Shown here piece by piece: positions 35,989 through 44,342 of a stretch of DNA of 64,000 bases; within the stretch, counting starts at the first letter, position 1; each line of letters starts with the position of its first letter. Origin of the DNA: Novosphingobium profundi (lineage in GTDB: Bacteria > Pseudomonadota > Alphaproteobacteria > Sphingomonadales > Sphingomonadaceae); the NCBI RefSeq assembly GCF_018491765.1, contig NZ_JABWCU010000003.1, positions 62,001 to 126,000 of the forward strand. The letters are read 5' to 3'. A program made the translations under genes and the position numbers. The notes under the pieces are model-generated. The model ran no database searches and had not been told where the DNA came from. It was given only the letters and a program-made list of their open reading frames with translations.

Positions 35989-36167
35989 TACCAAGTCTCT
36001 GAGATGCTGACGCATCGGACTTGGTAAATGCTCAAGCGCCGCACGGGCTTAACCAAGACCCGATGAGTCAAGCTCATCGGGTCTTGGTCTCAATCGTCAT
36101 CCTCCTCGATCAGGTCGGAACGTGCCTTTTTGCATAAGGACGCGATGAGATGACCCTCATCGCGTCC
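35989..36167. repeat. Cluster of three strong hairpins between convergent operons
   Basis: Three inverted repeats lie in 180 bp. 35989-36026 is an imperfect hairpin with arms TACCAAGTC and GACTTGGTA. 36052-36088 is a perfect 16-bp stem (ACCAAGACCCGATGAG) with loop TCAAG. 36138-36167 is a perfect 12-bp stem GGACGCGATGAG with a 6-base loop. The second shares its core and loop with the hairpin at 56399-56447. None is followed by a strong T-run, but together they could end transcription from both the ben-cat-pca operon and the opposing genes. They look like members of a REP-like hairpin family. Confidence 0.75.
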
Positions 36168-36174
36168 TCGATGT

Positions 36175-37080
36175 TTAGAAGATCTTCATCAGGCGAAGCT
36201 GGAAGCGATCCGCTTCTCGAAATCCGCCTGAGACCTGCACCATTCGACCTGCGCTTGCTTCGAGCTGAAATGACTTGGACACCATGGTCTGGAAGGCTAC
36301 GCGCACTTGCTGGTTTTCCGTCCGGTTCCCGTTGTCGAGGCCGTCGACGAATTGCTTGCCGCCCCAGTAGCCTGCATACCCGAGGGCAAGCGAGCTTTTG
36401 GAGTTCAGGGCATAGCGACCCCAGACCTGGACCGAGGCGGTCTTGTTCTGGGAAAGCGTCTGCTTTTCCACGCCGTACTTGTCGTTGTCGCCATACCAGA
36501 TCACGTCTCCGGTAACGTCGAGCGTGACATTCTTGCCCAGGCCCTGGATGAGGCCGATCTGCATGTCGTAGGTCATGCGGTTGCCGCCCAGGTTCACAGA
36601 CTTGCGGTGGTCGTAGGTCCCTGTCGGGATCGAGACAATCGGGGAGACGCCCAGATACGTCCCATGTTCGCGATCCGGCTTGTTCACCAGCCAGATGGTC
36701 GCGAACGGGATGATGTCGCCAACCCCGGAAGAGCTGTCGAGCCGCTGGCCATTGATCTGGCCCCCATGCAGGCTTCCGATTGGAATGATGATCTGCGGGT
36801 CGACGATGAAAGGGCCGATCTTTGTGTAATGGACAAGGCGCACAAGGGTAATATCGGAATCCAGCTTTGTGCCGTCATCCAGGACCGTTCCATCTGGCAA
36901 TTCCAGCTGGTCGCGATCGGTGTGCATGTAGTAAACGAGCGCAAGGTTCGTTCCCGCCGGGAGGGCGGTGTAGTCGCCGGGATCTACATCGACGGCATGC
37001 GCGGCCGGGGGTAGAGCGAATGTTGCAGCGCATGCCAGCAGTGTGCTCAAGGCGCGCGTCATCGATGGCCGTTTAACCAT
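36175..37080 (-). CDS. Outer-membrane channel of the phenol-degradation (MetA-like) family
   Basis: A 301-residue protein with a signal peptide (TRALSTLLACAATFALPPAAHA) followed by amphipathic beta strands and a C-terminal Phe (LRLMKIF). VDPGDYTALPAGTNLALVYY, YLGVSPIVSIPTGTYD and the QIGLIQGLGKNVTLDV stretch match the transporter group annotated as the MetA pathway of phenol degradation (PF13557-type), thought to admit hydrophobic aromatic compounds. GGAG lies eight bases before the ATG at 37080. It is 56 bp downstream of a Tat-type GMC oxidoreductase and likely co-transcribed. Confidence 0.85.
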   Translation of the reverse strand: MVKRPSMTRALSTLLACAATFALPPAAHAVDVDPGDYTALPAGTNLALVYYMHTDRDQLELPDGTVLDDGTKLDSDITLVRLVHYTKIGPFIVDPQIIIPIGSLHGGQINGQRLDSSSGVGDIIPFATIWLVNKPDREHGTYLGVSPIVSIPTGTYDHRKSVNLGGNRMTYDMQIGLIQGLGKNVTLDVTGDVIWYGDNDKYGVEKQTLSQNKTASVQVWGRYALNSKSSLALGYAGYWGGKQFVDGLDNGNRTENQQVRVAFQTMVSKSFQLEASAGRMVQVSGGFREADRFQLRLMKIF

Positions 37081-37136
37081 TGTGTGAACTCCATTCATGT
37101 CAGTTGTTTTGAGGAAGGGTCTGAAGAAAGGGCTGG

Positions 37137-38873
37137 TCAGGTCCGCATGAAACGCGCGGCCTGTTCGCCAATGATGACACAGCCAGCCATTGTATTGCCG
37201 GTCGTGACGCGAGGCATTACCGATGCATCCGCGATCCGCAGACCTTCGATGCCATGTACGCGCAATTGCGCATCGACGACCGACATCTCGTCGCGCCCCA
37301 TCTTGGCGGTGCAGCTCTCGTGCCAGTAGGTGACCGCTCCATCGCGCGCGAAATTTGCCAGCTCGGCGCCTTTGAGTGGTCCGGGCATGACCTCGCGTTT
37401 GTTGAAGCGGGCTAGCGGGGCAGCATTGCCGATTTCCCGGCACAGTTCGATGCAGCGCAAGATGGCCCTGCGATCGGCTTCTTCCGCCATTGTGTTGGCA
37501 AAGATCTGGACAGGATCTTTGGGATCAGCCCCGGTTATCTTGACCTGGCCGCGGCTTTGCGGGCGCACGACGGCTGGCGATAGTGACCAGCATCCGGCCG
37601 GCGGAGCATACCGCTCGGCCGTTTGCGGACTGGTGTAAGGTACCTCGATCTGGAAAGGCTGCAGGTCCGGGGTGTCCAGCCTTGCGTCGCTTTTCCAGAA
37701 GAAGGTCGCCTCGGCCGCGTTGTTGCGAAAGGGCAGGGCTTCCTTGTATTCCCATACGCAGCCGGCGATCATGAAGTGGTCCTGGTAGTTGGCGCCAACG
37801 CCAGGTAGATGATGAACCACGCGAATTGCATGCCGTTTCAGTTCGGCGGCGTCGCCGATACCGGATTGCATGAGAATTTTGGGCGTATTGATTGCGCCTG
37901 TCGACAGCACGACTTCGCTGCTAGCAGCAATCGAAATCGCGCGATCGCCAACAGCTATATCAACACCGGTGACTCGTTTGCCCTCAAATCGAAGCTTGCG
38001 GACCATCGCATTGGTCAGGACCGTAATATTCGGACGATCCAGGATCGGGCGGACATATGTTCGAAAGACGGAAAGCCGCTCTCCTTGCCGGATGCGCACG
38101 TTGGGAATGGCGGCGCCGCCATCGCCTTCCATCATCGCGCCGTTCATGTCGTCAAACGTTGCAATGCCTGCGCCTGCACAGGCTTCGAGCATCGCGGGCG
38201 CGATGGGCAGGGGATCGTCGGGGGTTTGGACATGAACGAGTCCACCCTTGCCACGGCGGGCTTCGTCTGGAGTTCCGCGCCAGTCTTCGATTTCCTTGTA
38301 GATGCTCAGGACACTGTCGTAATTCCAGCGGTCGTCGCCGGCTTCACTGGCAAAATAGTCCCAGTCGTTCTTGTGACCGCGCGCCCAGATCATGACGTTG
38401 ATGGCGGAACCACCACCAAGCACCTTGCCCATCGAAAGAGGCATGCGCCGGTTGTTGATATGCGGATTGGGCTCGGCGCGGAATCCCCAGTCCCGTTCGG
38501 TACCAAGGTTGGTGAACCACTGGCCTGGTTGGATCACACTGGGTAGCTGGTCGCTACCACCGGCCTCGAGCAACAGGACCTGGACGTCAGGATTCTCGGC
38601 TAGTCTTCGGGCTACAACCGAGCCCGAAGAACCCGAACCGCATACAATGTAGTCGTAAGTCGAGCGCAAGTTCGTTGCGAGTGTGATCTGGTTGGCACGC
38701 GCTTTTTCCGCGAAGCCGGCCATCACACCGGCGGTGGCCGCCCCCACACCGGCTGACAGCGCGATACGCAGAAAATCGCGCCGTTCTATGCGCCCAAAGA
38801 TCAGCGCATCCTGCGCGCGCGAGATCAATTCCTGCGCATGGGATAGGTTGGATGAATTGTCGCCCCGGTCCAT
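37137..38873 (-). CDS. Tat-exported GMC oxidoreductase
   Basis: A 578-residue FAD enzyme of the GMC family preceded by a twin-arginine-like leader: RRDFLRIALSAGVGAATAG near residues 31-49, cleavage probably after EKARA. YDYIVCGSGSSGSVVARRLAE binds FAD, KVLGGGSAINVMIWARG is the GMC signature, and VTYWHESCTAKMG holds the active-site His. Cofactor-loaded export by Tat would place it in the periplasm, beside the outer-membrane channel encoded next. AAGGA precedes the ATG at 38873. The substrate is unknown; an aromatic or other bulky alcohol would fit the context. Confidence 0.87.
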   Translation of the reverse strand: MDRGDNSSNLSHAQELISRAQDALIFGRIERRDFLRIALSAGVGAATAGVMAGFAEKARANQITLATNLRSTYDYIVCGSGSSGSVVARRLAENPDVQVLLLEAGGSDQLPSVIQPGQWFTNLGTERDWGFRAEPNPHINNRRMPLSMGKVLGGGSAINVMIWARGHKNDWDYFASEAGDDRWNYDSVLSIYKEIEDWRGTPDEARRGKGGLVHVQTPDDPLPIAPAMLEACAGAGIATFDDMNGAMMEGDGGAAIPNVRIRQGERLSVFRTYVRPILDRPNITVLTNAMVRKLRFEGKRVTGVDIAVGDRAISIAASSEVVLSTGAINTPKILMQSGIGDAAELKRHAIRVVHHLPGVGANYQDHFMIAGCVWEYKEALPFRNNAAEATFFWKSDARLDTPDLQPFQIEVPYTSPQTAERYAPPAGCWSLSPAVVRPQSRGQVKITGADPKDPVQIFANTMAEEADRRAILRCIELCREIGNAAPLARFNKREVMPGPLKGAELANFARDGAVTYWHESCTAKMGRDEMSVVDAQLRVHGIEGLRIADASVMPRVTTGNTMAGCVIIGEQAARFMRT

Positions 38874-39526
38874 TGTTGAGTCCTTCCCCTTGCCTGCGAC
38901 TGCCGCGAGATTACAAGGGGGTAGCCCGGCTTGCAGCGTCCGTGCCGCGTTGCCGGTTTTGGTGCCATCTCCCTGATCTACCGGCTGGTCGTGCGGCATC
39001 GTTTTGTTCTCGAGGGCGTTTCCCCCTCTGGTCCAACTGATCTATTTTCGGAGGGGCGACTTGGTCCAAGACCAAGTAAGTATGTGGCTATACCAAAGCT
39101 GTATGCTGAATTATCTCTCTGAGAAACAAGTTTATTTGGAGGAATGAAGGTGATGGACCCGAAAGGACGACTACGGTTGCTTTCTGGCGCAACGAGGGCT
39201 CCAGGGCTCTTGAGGCAAAAATTTCGCGTTCTGAAAGAGACAAATGCTGCGGGGACGGATGGCGCGAAGCCCGGAGCCACACCGGTTCAGACAAGGGGCG
39301 GAATGACCGGCTCGGGTGCCTAGCCGCCGGTTTCGAGGTCGACCCATCCTGGCTGATCCGCCGCCGATTTTGCGTCACCAGCTGCGGTCCGTCTCCTTTC
39401 CCATTCTGGATGCCCAAGACGGGCCGGTGCACGAACCGCTTCGCGGAGGGTGTAATCGGCGCGGTACCTGCATGGATCGGACGTTGCGCTGGGGTTGAGC
39501 GTCGCTAGCCTTAGGCAGACCTTGCT
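38874..39526. other. 653-bp intergenic region with a palindrome near 39060
   Basis: No convincing gene is seen. CTTGGT-CCAAG-ACCAAG (39060-39076) is a symmetric site about 190 bp upstream of the GMC gene start and could be an operator for it. The segment from about 39300 rightwards belongs in part to the left flank of the IS91-type element, whose exact end could not be placed. Confidence 0.45.
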
Positions 39527-39548
39527 GGCTCCTTTCAGTCAAGGAGCC
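39527..39548 (+). promoter_or_regulatory. Hairpin that hides the recombinase ribosome-binding site
   Basis: GGCTCCTT (39527-39534) pairs perfectly with AAGGAGCC (39541-39548) around a 6-base loop. The right arm contains the Shine-Dalgarno sequence AAGGAG for the ATG at 39554. Any transcript entering from upstream would fold this stem and mask the site. The same strategy limits transposase synthesis from read-through RNA in IS10 and IS50. Confidence 0.65.
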
Positions 39549-39553
39549 ATACG

Positions 39554-40462
39554 ATGACCGAGTCCCTTTCCACCACCCCCGTGAGCCCGCTGCGCCAGCG
39601 CCTGATCGAAGACATGGACTTGCGCCGCTTCTCCATCGAGACGAAGCGCAACTACATTCGCGACGTTGCGCGTTTCTCCGCTTGGCTGGGGCGCCCTCCC
39701 GACAAGGCCACGGCGGAAGACCTGCGCCGTTTCCAGGTCGAGCAACGCGAAGAAGGGATGGCGCCCCCGACGATGAACAGCATCGTTTCCGCGCTGCGCT
39801 TCTTCTTCACGCAGACGTTGGATCGCCCGGATCTCTCGCGCCGGCTCTACCGCGAGAAGCAGGTGCGCAAGTTGCCGGTCGTGCTCAGCCGCGAGGAAGT
39901 GGCGCGCCTGCTGCAGGCAACGACCTGTCTAAAGCACCATGCCGCCCTGGCGGTTGCCTATGGCGCGGGCCTGCGCGTCGCTGAGGTGTCGATGCTCAAG
40001 GTGGGCGACGTTGACAGCGAGCGCATGCTGCTGCGGGTCGAACGCGGCAAGGGCGGCCGATACCGTAACGCCATGCTTTCCAACGACCTGCTCACCCTGC
40101 TGCGCGAATGGTGGAAGATGGGCCATCGCGAAGGCGTGCTGCACCGCGACGGATGGCTGTTCCCCGGCCAGCATCCCCTCAAGCCGATCAGCACCAAGCA
40201 ACTTCACCGCGTTGTCGTCGAGGCCGCCCAGTCCGCCGGGATCGCCAAGCATGTGAGCCCACATACGCTGCGGCACAGCTTTGCCACGCATCTGCTGGAG
40301 GACGGGATCGATATCCGGATCATCCAGACCTTGCTCGGTCATGCCAAGCTCGAGAACACCGCCTTCTACACCAAGGTGGCGACGCGCACCGTCCATGCCG
40401 TGGTCAGCCCGCTGGACAAGCTGGGGATCGTCGCTCCTGCGCCGGTGGCGCCCGACGGCTGA
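39554..40462 (+). CDS. Tyrosine recombinase of the IS91-type element
   Basis: A 302-residue XerD-like integrase. The N-terminal SAM-like domain (residues ~15-100: IEDMDLRRFSIETKRNYIRDVARFSAWLG) is followed by the catalytic domain with Arg in GAGLRVAEVSML, HTLRHSFATHLLEDG (His and Arg), LLGHAKLENTAFYTKV (His and the nucleophilic Tyr). Its stop lies immediately before the transposase frame. This gene type is usually found paired with IS91 transposases and its contribution to transposition is not settled. Confidence 0.9.
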   Translation: MTESLSTTPVSPLRQRLIEDMDLRRFSIETKRNYIRDVARFSAWLGRPPDKATAEDLRRFQVEQREEGMAPPTMNSIVSALRFFFTQTLDRPDLSRRLYREKQVRKLPVVLSREEVARLLQATTCLKHHAALAVAYGAGLRVAEVSMLKVGDVDSERMLLRVERGKGGRYRNAMLSNDLLTLLREWWKMGHREGVLHRDGWLFPGQHPLKPISTKQLHRVVVEAAQSAGIAKHVSPHTLRHSFATHLLEDGIDIRIIQTLLGHAKLENTAFYTKVATRTVHAVVSPLDKLGIVAPAPVAPDG

Positions 40463-40467
40463 ACGCC

Positions 40468-41661
40468 TTGCGCACCTCGCTCGAGGTCGCCGATATCTTC
40501 CGTAGCGCCGGGCCCGCTTACAGAACAGCCCATGCAGGGCACCTGAGCCTGGCCCAACTCAAGGTCATGGCGGCGATCGAGAGCTGTCGCACCGCAGCCC
40601 TCGGCGGGCACATCGAAGCCTGCCAGGACTGCGGTCATTGGCGGATCGCCTACAACTCCTGCCGCAACCGGCACTGCCCAAAGTGCCAGGGGGCGGCGGC
40701 GCGCGCCTAGCTCCAGGAGCGCGAGGCAGACCTGCTCCCGGTTGGCTACTTTCACGTCGTCTTCACGCTGCCCGCTGAGGTCGCCGACATCGCGTGGCAG
40801 AACAAGGCGCCGGTCTACAACCTCTTGTTCAAGGCGGCCGCGCAGACGATGCTGACCATCGCAGCCGATCCCCGGCATCTCGGTGCCCGGATCGGCATCA
40901 CCGCGGTGCTGCACACCTGGGGTTCGGCAATGATGCATCATCCCCACGTGCACATGATCGTGCCGGGCGGCGGCATCGCCCCTGGCGGCACGCAGTGGAT
41001 CTCCTCGCGTCCCGCCTTCCTCCTGCCTGTGCGCGTACTGGGCAAACTGTTCCGGCGCCTGTTCCTCACCCGGCTGAACGCGCTGCATGATGCCGGCAAG
41101 CTCTCCTTCTTCGGCTCCATCGCCGATCTCTCGGACCGCTCTGCCTTCCAGCGCCATCTCAGACCCGCGCGAGGCAAGCGCTGGGTCGTTTACGCCAAGC
41201 CACCTTTTGCCGGCCCGCAGGCCGTGCTCGCCTACCTGTCGCGCTACACACACCGCGTTGCCATCTCGAACCCGCGTCTGGTCGGCTTCGACGAGACGGG
41301 CGTGGCCTTCCGATACAAGGACTATCGCCGCGATGGGCCCGATCGCCAGCGCGTCATGACCCTGAGCGCCAACGAGTTCATCCGCCGCTTTTTGCTTCAC
41401 GTCCTGCCGCGCGGGTTCCATCGCATCCGCCATTACGGCCTGCTCGCCAGCGCCGCGCGCCACGACAATCTCGCGCTCGCCCGCCGCCTGCTTGCCGTCA
41501 CGCCAGAGGCTGAGGAGCCAGAGCCCGAAGCCGAGCCCGACACCTGTGCACCATGCCCGTGCTGTGGGGGGCGCATGATCGTCATCGAAACCTTCCCACG
41601 CTGGAGCCAGCCCCGCGCGCCGCCCAGGCCCAGCCCGCAAATCCGGGAGCGCGTCGCATGA
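40468..41661 (+). pseudogene. IS91 transposase interrupted by an in-frame TAG
   Basis: The N-terminal zinc-binding region (CQDCGHWRIAYNSCRNRHCPKCQG) is followed by a TAG at 40708-40710. The same frame then continues without interruption for over 300 codons with HHPHVHMIVPGGGI (HUH motif) and YLSRYTHRVAISN (catalytic Tyr region). A single base change from TGG (Trp) would explain the stop. Unless the stop is read through, the catalytic part is not made from the natural start. The start is taken at the TTG at 40468 and is uncertain. Confidence 0.85.
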
Positions 41662-42158
41662 CCCGGCATGGATCAACCCGCTCACGGGTCGCAGCAACCT
41701 CGCTTCGGCCGCCGGCTTGCCTTGCGCTTATCAGCCAGAACCGAGCTCCCGTGCCGATTGGATCATGTGCTCGAACGGTTATCCCCCCGTCGATCCGCCG
41801 GCGAAATCGGCCCATTGCGGGCCGGTTGATGAGGCTCGTACCGCAACTCGTCGCCCGTTCCGACGGGTCCAAAAGCGAAACACCCATAGATCGGTAATCG
41901 GGGCCCGCGGGTTCGTGCCTCGGAGACTTTCGTACGCCTGCCGGCGCCCGAAACTCTTCACGGTTGGCGACCGTCGGTTTTGGAGTGATGAATAGCAACT
42001 TGCTGCCGTTCCCGTTTTTTATCTTAGGACGGTGAGCGCTGACATTGCCGACGTCAGCGATGGGTCAAATAGTAGACTTTTACGATTTGCAGGGCATCTT
42101 GCCTGCTTCCCTCACCTAGACTTGAAGCGACGTCCATTTTATATGACATGTTGTGGTA
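41662..42158. other. Non-coding stretch between the IS91 element and the lipoprotein gene
   Basis: About 500 bp without a supported gene. The first ~330 bp is GC-rich and probably the right flank of the IS91 element. The last ~150 bp is clearly more AT-rich and should hold the promoter of the lipoprotein gene, though no clear -35/-10 pair was identified. Confidence 0.5.
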
Positions 42159-43166
42159 ATGCAGCTTTTCAAGATCGCCGCTAGCGCGTTCGTGCTACTA
42201 GTCTTGGGCTCGTGCTCGCAACTTTTCCTCGTGAAAGCGGCGCTGATCGATGGAGAACTTGTTTTCACGAGTAGCGATGATGATGTCACGGCCTACCCGT
42301 GGTGTTGGGGAAATCTCACCATTGTAGATGAAGATGGGCGCGCTGTCTGGGAGTTCGAAGTTCCTTACGGGGCTTTCAACGGCAGAGATGAGTGTGGTCC
42401 TAATTTCCCAATTCGATATGGCCAAGCGCCGCCGAAGGCCGAAACGATGGTGGAGCCTCAAGCACTCGAAGGCGGCAAAACTTACGTGATCACTGGTCAG
42501 TCCGCTGGATTTCTGGAAGGGGCCTTTGAATTCCAAAAGACAGATGCCGGAATGAAAATTCAAAATCTATCTCCGGGAAGTGAAATAGCGCTCAGAGCGC
42601 GCGACGCTTATTTTGCTTGGCAACGTGATCACGATCCTTCGAGAGTTTCCCAGAGGCCAACTGAATATAATCCATTCGTAGAACCACCGCCGGTGTCGAT
42701 CCCGCATGATTATCGCAAGGGAACATCTGGGCGCGATGACCTTACGTGGGTCCTCGGTCCCGACGAGTGGTGGAGCATGCCATCCCTCAGCTATCAAGAC
42801 CTCAACGGCGAGCGAACAAAGTTCAATCTATGGTGCCGTTACACCAATGGTCCGGTATATGCTCGCGTGACGCCGCCTGCGAAGAAGGGGGCGTCATTAG
42901 AGATCAGCTCTGGACGGCACCACATGGCCGTTCGAGTAATCGGTGCTGGAAATCCCGGCGAACAGACACGGATAGATGCAGTTCTGCCATGGGATGCTGC
43001 CCTATTTCAAAGCTTTGCCGAAACTGGGAATCTGACGCTCGAAACTGCGCGGGGGACCATCGAGATGAATGCGATAAACAATAAGGAGCGCGCGGTCGTA
43101 AGTCGATTTTTTCAGCTTTGCGCAGGCCAACTGCCGCATCCGGTGACCAAGAAAAATGGTTCGTAA
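42159..43166 (+). CDS. Putative lipoprotein of unknown function
   Basis: A 335-residue protein not recognised from any family. It begins MQLFKIAASAFVLLVLGSC, a lipoprotein signal with lipobox LGSC (Cys at residue 19), so it is probably anchored in a membrane facing the periplasm. The body is rich in aromatic and acidic residues with beta-strand-like segments (GELVFTSSDDDVTAYPWCWGNLTIV, LTWVLGPDEWWSMPSL) and has three further Cys-containing spots. Base composition is visibly lower in GC than in its neighbours, and it sits beside an IS91 element, both signs of transfer. The start is ATG 42159; a GTG two codons earlier is possible. Confidence 0.7.
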   Translation: MQLFKIAASAFVLLVLGSCSQLFLVKAALIDGELVFTSSDDDVTAYPWCWGNLTIVDEDGRAVWEFEVPYGAFNGRDECGPNFPIRYGQAPPKAETMVEPQALEGGKTYVITGQSAGFLEGAFEFQKTDAGMKIQNLSPGSEIALRARDAYFAWQRDHDPSRVSQRPTEYNPFVEPPPVSIPHDYRKGTSGRDDLTWVLGPDEWWSMPSLSYQDLNGERTKFNLWCRYTNGPVYARVTPPAKKGASLEISSGRHHMAVRVIGAGNPGEQTRIDAVLPWDAALFQSFAETGNLTLETARGTIEMNAINNKERAVVSRFFQLCAGQLPHPVTKKNGS

Positions 43167-43411
43167 AGCTGGATCGCACGCTATTCCGCTCCCCGCCCAA
43201 CTCTACCCCTGAGCGTATGGGCGGCATCTGGAAACGGACAGACAGCTCTCAGGAGCGTCAAATCAGATTTGGAGCGGCCTACTTGGGCGCGCCCACGCCC
43301 CTCGGAGGGCAAGGCCGGTAGGGAAATTTCGTGCTTAGAACCCTGGAGGTTAGAAAGCTGCCAGCCCCTACTCCGAAATCTGCTCAGGCGAGCCGGACCT
43401 AGCAAATGAAT

Positions 43412-43428
43412 ATCCCCACAGGGGGGAT
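43412..43428. promoter_or_regulatory. Candidate RcnR/CsoR-type operator upstream of rcnA
   Basis: ATCCCC-ACAGG-GGGGAT is an inverted repeat built on a G-tract/C-tract, the kind of site bound by CsoR/RcnR-family repressors. It lies 36-52 bp upstream of the rcnA ATG, where a repressor would block transcription of rcnA-rcnR. Confidence 0.6.
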
Positions 43429-43463
43429 GGGATCGAATCGCTAGGTAGACTATCGGGTTGAGT

Positions 43464-44327
43464 ATGACTCCGCTTTCCGAACTTCTGCAGCAAAGCGCTG
43501 CGCATGCCTGGCTCTTCATCCCGAGCGCGATCCTGCTTGGCGCCTTGCATGGTCTCGAACCCGGCCATTCCAAGACGATGATGGCCGCCTTCATCGTCGC
43601 GGTGCGCGGAACCGTCCGGCAGGCCGTGCTTCTGGGGCTTGCCGCAACGGTGTCGCACACGGCGATCGTGTGGATTGTAGCGCTGGGCGGGGTCTACCTG
43701 TTCCAGGGGCTCAGCCCCGAAGGGATCGAACCCTATTTCCAGTTCGCCTCGGGGTTAATGATCGTTGCGGTAGCGCTGTGGATGCTCTGGCGCATCCATC
43801 ACGAGCAATCGCACGACCACCATCATCACGATCATGACCATGACCATGACCATGACCATGCGCACGATCACCACGATCACCACGATCACCATCATGACCA
43901 CGCGATGGATCACGATCTGGAGCACGCCCTCGATCTGACCGACGGCGGCTATCAGGACGCCCACGAACGCCAGCACGCCGAGGACATTCGCCGCCGCTTC
44001 GCCGGGCGCAACGTGACCACCGGGCAAATCGTAATGTTCGGCCTGACCGGCGGCCTTATCCCATGCCCCGGCGCGATCACCGTTCTGCTACTCTGCCTTC
44101 AACTCAAGCGCATTGCCTTGGGCTCGGTCCTCGTGCTCTGCTTCAGCATCGGCCTTGCCCTGACCATGGTCATGTCGGGTGTGATCGCCGCGCTCAGCGT
44201 GCGCTATGCCCAAAAGACCTTCGGTGGCTTCGGCACGCTGGTCCGCAAGGCGCCCTATGCCAGCGGCCTCGTGATCCTGTGCCTTGGGCTCTACGTTGCG
44301 CTACATGCCTACCAGACGCTTCCCTGA
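43464..44327 (+). CDS. rcnA: Nickel/cobalt efflux protein, RcnA/NicO family
   Basis: A 287-residue membrane protein of the NicO superfamily. LLGALHGLEPGHSKTMMAAFIVAV near residues 25-48 has the HxxxxGH metal-transport motif, and GGLIPCPGAITVLLLCL is the second conserved block. Between them lies a cytoplasmic or periplasmic loop of ~45 residues made almost entirely of His and Asp, expected to bind Ni(II) or Co(II). About six TM segments are visible. It should export nickel and cobalt. The ATG at 43464 is preferred over a TTG two codons earlier. Confidence 0.93.
   Translation: MTPLSELLQQSAAHAWLFIPSAILLGALHGLEPGHSKTMMAAFIVAVRGTVRQAVLLGLAATVSHTAIVWIVALGGVYLFQGLSPEGIEPYFQFASGLMIVAVALWMLWRIHHEQSHDHHHHDHDHDHDHDHAHDHHDHHDHHHDHAMDHDLEHALDLTDGGYQDAHERQHAEDIRRRFAGRNVTTGQIVMFGLTGGLIPCPGAITVLLLCLQLKRIALGSVLVLCFSIGLALTMVMSGVIAALSVRYAQKTFGGFGTLVRKAPYASGLVILCLGLYVALHAYQTLP
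43833..43890 (+). repeat. Tandem hexamer/nonamer repeats in the rcnA His-Asp loop
   Basis: Four exact CATGAC units run from 43833 to 43856 and are followed by CATG, then about three CACGATCAC units to near 43890. Both unit lengths are multiples of three, so slippage would lengthen or shorten the His-Asp loop without breaking the frame. It is not a CRISPR array because there are no spacers. Confidence 0.8.
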
Positions 44328-44342
44328 ACCGGACACAATTGC

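Larger units (their letters stand above)
39527..41990 (+). mobile_element. IS91-type element with tyrosine recombinase and degraded HUH transposase
   Basis: A tyrosine recombinase gene is followed directly by an IS91 transposase, the gene pair carried by many IS91-group elements. The transposase has an in-frame stop at 40708. IS91 elements have no long terminal inverted repeats, so the boundaries are approximate: the left limit is put at the hairpin before the recombinase and the right limit in the non-coding stretch that ends before 42000. Rolling-circle transposition can mobilise adjacent DNA, relevant to the catabolic genes immediately to the left. Confidence 0.75.

Noticed and set aside
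40708..40710. TAG in the IS91 transposase as a possible pyrrolysine codon or programmed read-through
   Set aside because: Nothing nearby suggests a read-through signal, and a single TGG to TAG change is the simpler explanation.
43833..43890. Short tandem repeats that might suggest a CRISPR array
   Set aside because: Units are 6-9 bp with no spacers and lie in frame inside rcnA, encoding a His-Asp loop.
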